Positions 5,215 through 9,132 of a stretch of 9,132 bases of DNA are shown here, piece by piece. The DNA is from an archaeon (GTDB lineage Archaea; Thermoproteota; Nitrososphaeria; Nitrososphaerales; UBA183). The stretch is from assembly GCA_021828185.1 (NCBI GenBank), contig JAKASI010000024.1, positions 1 to 9,132 of the forward strand, read 5' to 3'. The notes below the pieces were generated by a model. The model was given only the letters and a program-made list of their open reading frames with translations, made no database searches and was not told where the DNA came from. The first letter of the stretch is position 1; each line of letters starts with the position of its first letter. Made by a program: the position numbers and the translations under genes.

Positions 5215-6468
5215 GTGACGTCGACACCACCCAAAACGAAGCCCAGCTACGGCGCCCTCTTCAGGAACCGCTCTTTCTCATATCTATGGGTAGGACAGCT
5301 GATCTCCCAGTCTGGGGACGCCGTCTTCGACGTCGCCCTCCTCTGGCTCGTACTGGTCACCACCGGCTCGACGGCTCTGGTGGGTCTGACCCAGGCTGCC
5401 GTGCTTCTGCCGGCCGTCCTCGTTTCACCCTTCGCAGGGGTCTATGCCGACCGGACCAACCGCAGAACTGTCATGGTGGTCAGCAGTCTCTTCCAGGGCA
5501 TAGTGACCCTCGCCGTCTCTCTACTGTACGCAGCGGATTCACTGGATTTCTCGTTCCTTATCCTCCTGGTACTGCTGCTGTACGCAGGAGCCCAGTTCTA
5601 CAGGGCGGCCAGCGGCGCCATCATCCCAAGCATAGTGAGCAGGGAGAACCTCGGGGCGGCCAACGGGTTGTTCTCTCTCAGCCAGTCGTTCAATCAGTTG
5701 CTGGGCTACTCCATCGGCGGGATCGTGATCCTAGCTTTGGGGCCGGAGGTGCCCATCACATACGACAGCCTCACCTTCTTCGTCGCCGCGTTGATGATGC
5801 TGTTGATTGCGAAGTCATACGGAATGCCCAGGGCTGACCCGACCTCCTCAGCCGGGAAGAGCAGCTTCACGAGGGATTTCAAGGAAGGGATGGGGTTCGT
5901 CCGTCGGAGCAGAATCTTCCTTCAACTGATCTTCTTCGGCCTGGTCATCAACTTCTTCGCCAGCGCCCTCACGGCACTGCTGGCGCCCTACGCGAAGTTC
6001 TGGGTCCACGGAGACGCCTCGACCTACGGCTTCCTCTCCGCCGCCTTCGCCCTGGGCATGATTGTCGGCTCAGTGTTGGTCGGCCGAGTCAACTTCAGAA
6101 GCTATGTAGGAAAGCTGCTGTTCTTCGGGGTAATGGCTTTCGGTGCCCTGTTCGCCCTCGTGGGCTTCGTCACAACGGTCCCGGTCGCCCTCGCTCTCTT
6201 CGCGGCGATGGGAGTCGTCCTTGCCGTGGTCAACGTGCCAATCAACGCACTGGTACAGACACAGGTTCCCAACGAGATGCTCGGCAGGGCCGGCACCGCT
6301 CTCACGGCGTCTCTCACTGCGGCGCAGCCCATAGCATCGGTCCTCGCAGGGGTCCTCGCTGCATTCTTCTCCATCGGCTCTGTGATCATCGCCTGCGGGG
6401 TCGCAGTGGGGGCGGTCGCCGTAGTCCTCTTTCCCTTCTTCAGAGAGCTCAGAGACGCCAGATACTAG
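5215..6468 (+). CDS. MFS permease, EntS-like exporter family
   Basis: A 417-residue integral membrane protein with about 12 hydrophobic helices between residues 22 and 408. The opening FRNRSFSYLWVGQLISQSGDAVFDVALLWLV is characteristic of the MFS_3 (EntS/enterobactin exporter-like) branch, where Asp35 sits in helix 1. The MFS motif A between helices 2 and 3 is GVYADRTNRR (75-84). A longer polar loop at about 205-228 separates the two six-helix halves. Such proteins are proton-driven exporters of siderophores, drugs or other small molecules; the substrate cannot be read from sequence. The start is GTG at 5215, fitting the TATA spacing and leaving a short cytoplasmic N-terminus before helix 1. 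The gene is convergent with tRNA-Ala, with only 8 bp between them, and neither neighbour suggests a substrate. Confidence 0.88.
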   Translation: MTSTPPKTKPSYGALFRNRSFSYLWVGQLISQSGDAVFDVALLWLVLVTTGSTALVGLTQAAVLLPAVLVSPFAGVYADRTNRRTVMVVSSLFQGIVTLAVSLLYAADSLDFSFLILLVLLLYAGAQFYRAASGAIIPSIVSRENLGAANGLFSLSQSFNQLLGYSIGGIVILALGPEVPITYDSLTFFVAALMMLLIAKSYGMPRADPTSSAGKSSFTRDFKEGMGFVRRSRIFLQLIFFGLVINFFASALTALLAPYAKFWVHGDASTYGFLSAAFALGMIVGSVLVGRVNFRSYVGKLLFFGVMAFGALFALVGFVTTVPVALALFAAMGVVLAVVNVPINALVQTQVPNEMLGRAGTALTASLTAAQPIASVLAGVLAAFFSIGSVIIACGVAVGAVAVVLFPFFRELRDARY

Positions 6469-6470
6469 GG

Positions 6471-6474
6471 AAAA
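6471..6474 (-). terminator. T-tract behind tRNA-Ala
   Basis: On the minus strand four T residues follow the tRNA 3-prime end after an encoded CC. Archaeal RNA polymerase commonly stops at such T-runs. The tract lies in the short gap before the convergent MFS gene. Confidence 0.4.
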
Positions 6475-6476
6475 GG

Positions 6477-6568
6477 TGGACCGGGGGGGAATTGAACCCC
6501 CGACCTTGGGACCCTTGCGGGTTCTCCCGCGTGCGAGGCGGGCGTTCGTACCGCTGAACTACCGGCCC
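6477..6568 (-). tRNA. tRNA-Ala(CGC) with an apparent variable-region intron
   Basis: The minus strand folds as a cloverleaf: acceptor GGGCCGG with CCGGTCC, D-stem GTTC/GAAC, anticodon stem CCCGC/GCGGG with loop CTCGCAC, and T-arm GGGGG-TTCAATT-CCCCC, discriminator A73. The anticodon is CGC (6533-6535), reading GCG for alanine. The acceptor has G3 opposite U70, the classic alanine identity pair, which supports the call. Between anticodon stem and T-stem lie 24 nt (6502-6525) instead of about 5. Removing 19 nt gives the standard A-G-G-T-C and a 73-nt tRNA. The extra bases fold as a bulge-helix-bulge-like structure, so I read them as an intron of about 17-19 nt. Position 21 appears to be C rather than A. 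CCA is not encoded in full. A TATA box lies 28 bp upstream. Confidence 0.9.
6506..6524 (-). other. Probable tRNA intron in the variable region
   Basis: Read on the minus strand, GGG (6528-6526) can pair with CCC (6510-6508), an inner hairpin ACCC-GCAA-GGGT spans 6522-6511, and three-base bulges AGA (6525-6523) and AAG (6507-6505) lie on opposite strands. This matches a relaxed bulge-helix-bulge motif cut by the archaeal splicing endonuclease. The boundaries given leave a 5-nt variable loop. Symmetric cutting of the bulges would instead remove about 17 nt and leave 7. The outer helix is weak, only two pairs. Confidence 0.6.
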
Positions 6569-6592
6569 TTCTTTCGGCCTCGTCCAGTTCCT

Positions 6593-6600
6593 CGTATAAG
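6593..6600 (-). promoter_or_regulatory. TATA box for tRNA-Ala
   Basis: CTTATACG on the minus strand is centred about 28 bp upstream of the tRNA 5-prime end, the standard archaeal distance. It begins only two bases after the nadE stop codon, so the tRNA has its own promoter in the gap behind nadE. Confidence 0.6.
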
Positions 6601-6602
6601 AG

Positions 6603-7394
6603 TTAATGGACCTTGCAGATTTCGGGCGTTGCGCGTTTGTGCGCGGTCCGCTCCACCCTGCTGGCTATGGTCCTGACTTCCTCGGTGTTAATCCCGACCA
6701 TGGCCGCCGTCTCTCTGACGCTCATCTTCCGGTTGACATGCAGCCGAAGGACATCGTCGATGGCGTCGTAGCCCATCCCGAGTTCCCCCTCCGCTGTCTG
6801 GCCCGGCCAGAGCCTCGGGCTGCTGCGCTTCGAAATGATTCTCCTGCTGATCCCGAGGATTTCGCCCATCTTCTTCACTTCCGTCTTGTACAGGTCCCCG
6901 ATGGGGAGGATGTCCACCCCGCCGTCTCCGTACTTGGTGAAGTATCCCAGAAGCGCCTCCGAGCGGTCCCCAGTGCCAATCACAATCCTGTTGGACGAGT
7001 TAGCGTAGTAGTAGAGGAGGGCCATCCTGATCCTCGCCCTGAGGTTCCCTTCCGCCAGCCGGTCCCGGGCCAAGCCCTTGGTGAACGCGCGATGAATCGG
7101 CGCGATGTCGATCACCCTGGTCTCTACGCAGAGCTCTTCTGCGACCTCCCCTGCGTCGGAGACATCGGTCTCCGGGGTCACCCGGAAGTCAGGCATAATC
7201 AGGGCGGTCACGCGCCCGCTCCCCAGGGCCTCCACCGTAAGGTATGCCGTCACTGCCGAGTCGATGCCGCCGCTTAGCCCGAGTACGGCACCGTCGGCAC
7301 CGGCCCTCTCGGTCCTGCTCCTGATGAACGAGACGACTTTCTTCTTCGCCGCCGCTAGGTCGAGCTCTGCCCGCGCCAACCTGGAAATCGGCAC
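6603..7394 (-). CDS. nadE: NAD synthetase, ammonia-dependent
   Basis: A 263-residue protein, the size of ammonia-dependent NadE with no glutaminase domain. It adenylates nicotinate adenine dinucleotide with ATP and replaces the adenylate with ammonia to give NAD. The ATP-pyrophosphatase loop is GLSGGIDSA (39-47). Further family blocks are EGNLRARIRM (115-124), the long GTGDRSEALLGYFTKYGDGG and DILPIGDLYKTEV blocks (140-173), and GQTAEGELGMGYDAID near residue 200. The listed start is GTG at 7392-7394; an in-frame TTG at codon 6 is a possible alternative, since neither has a clear Shine-Dalgarno. It is divergent from pncB over 49 bp, and the gene for tRNA-Ala follows. With pncB and pncA it forms a salvage cluster; the glutaminase partner that supplies ammonia, if any, is not here. 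Confidence 0.95.
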   Translation of the reverse strand: MPISRLARAELDLAAAKKKVVSFIRSRTERAGADGAVLGLSGGIDSAVTAYLTVEALGSGRVTALIMPDFRVTPETDVSDAGEVAEELCVETRVIDIAPIHRAFTKGLARDRLAEGNLRARIRMALLYYYANSSNRIVIGTGDRSEALLGYFTKYGDGGVDILPIGDLYKTEVKKMGEILGISRRIISKRSSPRLWPGQTAEGELGMGYDAIDDVLRLHVNRKMSVRETAAMVGINTEEVRTIASRVERTAHKRATPEICKVH

Positions 7395-7443
7395 TTGGCG
7401 GGCAGAAATACCTTTTCAAGAAAGTGTCCCGTCCGCCCCTCAA
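7395..7443. promoter_or_regulatory. Shared divergent promoter region of nadE and pncB
   Basis: The 49 bp between the two start codons contain one AT-rich core, 7406-7420 (AAATACC followed by TTTTCAAG). On plus, AAATACCTTTT lies about 33 bp before the pncB ATG. On minus, TTGAAAAGG lies about 22 bp and GGTATTT about 15 bp before the nadE GTG. Both promoters must therefore overlap or sit back to back, which would tie expression of the two salvage genes together. Confidence 0.45.
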
Positions 7444-8661
7444 ATGCCCCATCTGGACCTGGAGGACAGGACCTTCTGGCTAGCCAGCGAGAAGGAGATC
7501 AAGAGAGGGGACACCACCGACGTCTACTTCCGCCACACCGAGGAGGTGCTTCGCAAGACCGGCAACAACCCGAAGGTGGTGATGGAGGTCTACGCGCGTG
7601 ATGTCCCATATCCGCAGAACTGGGGGCTCCTGAGCGGAGTCTATGAGGTCGCAAAACTGCTCGAAGGAGTCCCGGTGAACGTCTGGGCCATGGCCGAAGG
7701 CTCGGTGTTCCTGGCCGACGGCGCTACCGCGATGTACGAGCCTCTGCTCGTCATCGAGGGGCGATACCTCGACTTTCTCTCCTACGAGACCGCCATCCTC
7801 GGCCTCCTAGGCTCCTCGACTAGCGTCTCGACCCGCGCTGCCCGGTTCCGCCTGGCCGCTGGCGACAGGACCCTGCTCAGCTTCGGCACGCGCAGAGTCC
7901 ACCCGGCACTCTCGGCTCTGGTGGAGCGAGCCTGTTACCTCTCAGGCTTCGACGGCGTGTCCAACGTCCTGGGGGCCAAGCTCCTCAGGGTAGCGCCCGC
8001 GGGCACGATGCCGCACGCGCTCATCCAGATAATCGGCGACCCGGAAAAGGCATGGAAGCTCTTCGACAGGGACGCGCCCAGGGAGGCGGCCCGGATTGCA
8101 CTCGTGGACACCTTCTGGGATGAAAAGACGGAGGCGGTAAGGGCTTACGAAGCGCTCGGCAAGAGGCTCTGGGGGATAAGGATCGACACCCCGGCGTCGC
8201 GGCGCGGGAATTTCAGGCAGATAGTGGAGGAAGTACGCTGGGAGCTGAACATCAGGGGTGGCAGGAACGTCAAGATCATCGCTTCAGGAAGGCTCGACGA
8301 AGACGCGGTCACCGGCCTGCGGGACGTGGTGGACGGCTTCGGCGTAGGGACGGCGGTAGCCTACCCGCCGGTCATCGACCTCAGCGCGAAGATAGTAGAG
8401 GTGGGCGGCAGGGGTGGAATGGAGTTCAGGGCAAAGAGGGGCGGGCTCGGAGGGAGGAAGCAGGTCTACCGCAGCCGGGGGTTCAACGACATGGTTGCGC
8501 TCGAAGGTGAGCCTGCTCCGAGGGGCGAGGTGCTTCTCAAGCCTCTGACGAAGGCAGGGAAGATAGTACGCAGATATGAGGGCATGGACGCCATCAGGGC
8601 CCGCGTTGCAAGGCAGTTGGAGGAACTCTCAACCGCGCACCCAAAGATTTCATGGAGGTGA
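7444..8661 (+). CDS. pncB: Nicotinate phosphoribosyltransferase
   Basis: A 405-residue protein, close to the length of short archaeal nicotinate phosphoribosyltransferases. It joins nicotinate to PRPP, giving nicotinate mononucleotide, normally coupled to ATP hydrolysis. Landmarks are YFRHTEEVLR near the start, FGTRRVHPALS (147-157) in the substrate pocket, and SGFDGVSNVLGAKL followed by GTMPHAL. His191 in that last block matches the family histidine that is phosphorylated. Later come VDTFWDEKTEA, RIDTPASRRGNFRQIVEEVRWEL and a phosphate-binding ASGRLDE...FGVGTAV region. The C-terminal 50 residues are basic, with GGLGGRKQVYR. The ATG at 7444 is preferred; the same frame is open back to 7105, but that part lies inside nadE on the other strand. 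pncA follows after 4 bases, so the two are an operon. Confidence 0.95.
   Translation: MPHLDLEDRTFWLASEKEIKRGDTTDVYFRHTEEVLRKTGNNPKVVMEVYARDVPYPQNWGLLSGVYEVAKLLEGVPVNVWAMAEGSVFLADGATAMYEPLLVIEGRYLDFLSYETAILGLLGSSTSVSTRAARFRLAAGDRTLLSFGTRRVHPALSALVERACYLSGFDGVSNVLGAKLLRVAPAGTMPHALIQIIGDPEKAWKLFDRDAPREAARIALVDTFWDEKTEAVRAYEALGKRLWGIRIDTPASRRGNFRQIVEEVRWELNIRGGRNVKIIASGRLDEDAVTGLRDVVDGFGVGTAVAYPPVIDLSAKIVEVGGRGGMEFRAKRGGLGGRKQVYRSRGFNDMVALEGEPAPRGEVLLKPLTKAGKIVRRYEGMDAIRARVARQLEELSTAHPKISWR
8654..8660 (+). promoter_or_regulatory. Shine-Dalgarno of pncA inside the pncB end
   Basis: GGAGGTG is the best ribosome-binding site in the window. It overlaps the last two codons and stop of pncB and lies 5 bases before the pncA ATG. 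An internal operon gene with a strong site, while first genes have none, fits the archaeal pattern of leaderless first genes. Confidence 0.7.
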
Positions 8662-8665
8662 GGCC

Positions 8666-9132
8666 ATGCCAAAGGCTGCGCTCCTGGTCGTGGACGTGCA
8701 GAACGATTTCTGTCCCGGCGGCGCCCTTGCGGTTCCCAGCGGCGACTCGATCATCCCTAACCTGAACAGGGTCATCGCCGCTTTCGCCAGCGCGATGCTG
8801 CCGATCTTCTTCACTAGGGACTGGCACCCTGCCAACCACTGCTCTTTCAGGGCCCAGGGAGGGATGTGGCCTCCTCACTGCGTGCAGCGGACGCACGGGG
8901 CGGAGATACACAAGGGAGTTCAACAGCCCCCAGGTTGTGCGCTGATCAACAAAGGAGACGATCCTCACAAGGAAGCCTACTCGGGTTTCGAGGGCACCGA
9001 TCTGGCCGAGAGGCTTGGAAGACTCGGCGTGACCGAAGTCTACATAGGCGGCCTTGCCATCGAATACTGCGTCAGGACCACCGCCGAAGACGCGCTTCGC
9101 CAAGGTTTCGGTGCCCGGGTGATCTTGGACTG
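8666..9132 (+). CDS. pncA: Nicotinamidase (isochorismatase family), 3-prime truncated by window
   Basis: The first 155 codons of a nicotinamidase, which hydrolyses nicotinamide to nicotinate and ammonia, feeding PncB. Visible motifs: LLVVDVQNDFCPGGALAVP (6-24) with catalytic Asp10; the metal-binding cluster Asp52-x-His54 in TRDWHP and His71 in WPPHC; the catalytic lysine in NKGDD (Lys96); the GGLAIEYCVRTTAEDA block with nucleophile Cys135. All three members of the Asp-Lys-Cys triad are thus present. The ATG at 8666 is fixed by the strong Shine-Dalgarno and the immediate start of the first beta-strand. The frame is open to the window end at Leu154-Asp155; the family is usually about 180-200 residues, so 30-45 codons are missing beyond the edge. 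It is co-transcribed with pncB. Confidence 0.95.
   Translation, partial: MPKAALLVVDVQNDFCPGGALAVPSGDSIIPNLNRVIAAFASAMLPIFFTRDWHPANHCSFRAQGGMWPPHCVQRTHGAEIHKGVQQPPGCALINKGDDPHKEAYSGFEGTDLAERLGRLGVTEVYIGGLAIEYCVRTTAEDALRQGFGARVILD

Noticed and set aside
6502..6525. Class II tRNA (Leu or Ser) with a long variable arm
   Set aside because: The anticodon is CGC and the acceptor has G3-U70, both alanine features. Leu and Ser anticodons do not fit the loop in any register.
6606..7277. Plus-strand frame of 223 codons over nadE
   Set aside because: The minus strand carries all NadE motifs; the plus frame is rich in Pro, Arg and His, as expected of an antisense shadow in GC-rich DNA.
7105..7443. N-terminal extension of pncB by 113 codons
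   Set aside because: The extension lies inside nadE on the other strand and crosses the shared promoter; family length and motifs fit the ATG at 7444.
1..9132. CRISPR array, insertion sequence, integrase or defence module
   Set aside because: No regularly spaced repeats, no terminal inverted repeats flanking a transposase, and all recognised genes are housekeeping or envelope functions.

Overview
The window comes from an archaeon. It carries a transcription factor B, an archaeal IF5A with the hypusine-site loop, a Nob1-type rRNA nuclease and an alanine tRNA with an apparent archaeal-type intron. Several genes have AT-rich TATA-like boxes about 25-30 bp upstream of a start codon with no clear Shine-Dalgarno, so leaderless or short-leader transcripts are likely. 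Moderately high GC, the gene set and the non-canonical tRNA intron suggest a TACK-group (Thaumarchaeota-like) lineage. This is inference, and I cannot name a genus.

Left part (1-2971, genes on the minus strand): about 460 bp with no recognisable gene; a winged-helix DNA-binding protein with an unrecognised helical C-terminal half; a 340 bp gap with weak overlapping small-ORF candidates; a secreted, C-terminally membrane-anchored surface protein rich in N-glycosylation sequons and followed at once by a strong hairpin; then aIF5A.

Middle part (3108-6468, plus strand): nob1 (divergent from aIF5A), a small membrane-anchored ferredoxin with a three-cysteine [3Fe-4S]-type motif, TFB, and an MFS exporter-like permease. 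Most appear to have their own promoter, so this is a row of single genes rather than one operon.

Right part (6477-9132): tRNA-Ala(CGC) on the minus strand, interrupted by extra sequence in the variable region that folds like a splicing motif, then a compact NAD salvage locus. nadE (minus) diverges from pncB and pncA (plus) over a 49 bp shared promoter region. PncA deamidates nicotinamide, PncB makes nicotinate mononucleotide, and NadE amidates nicotinate adenine dinucleotide to NAD. Only the adenylyltransferase step is missing. pncA runs off the window end.

I see no transposon, CRISPR array, phage module or clearly novel multi-gene system. The best items to follow up are the tRNA intron, the membrane-tethered ferredoxin and the three TTG-initiated information-processing genes.
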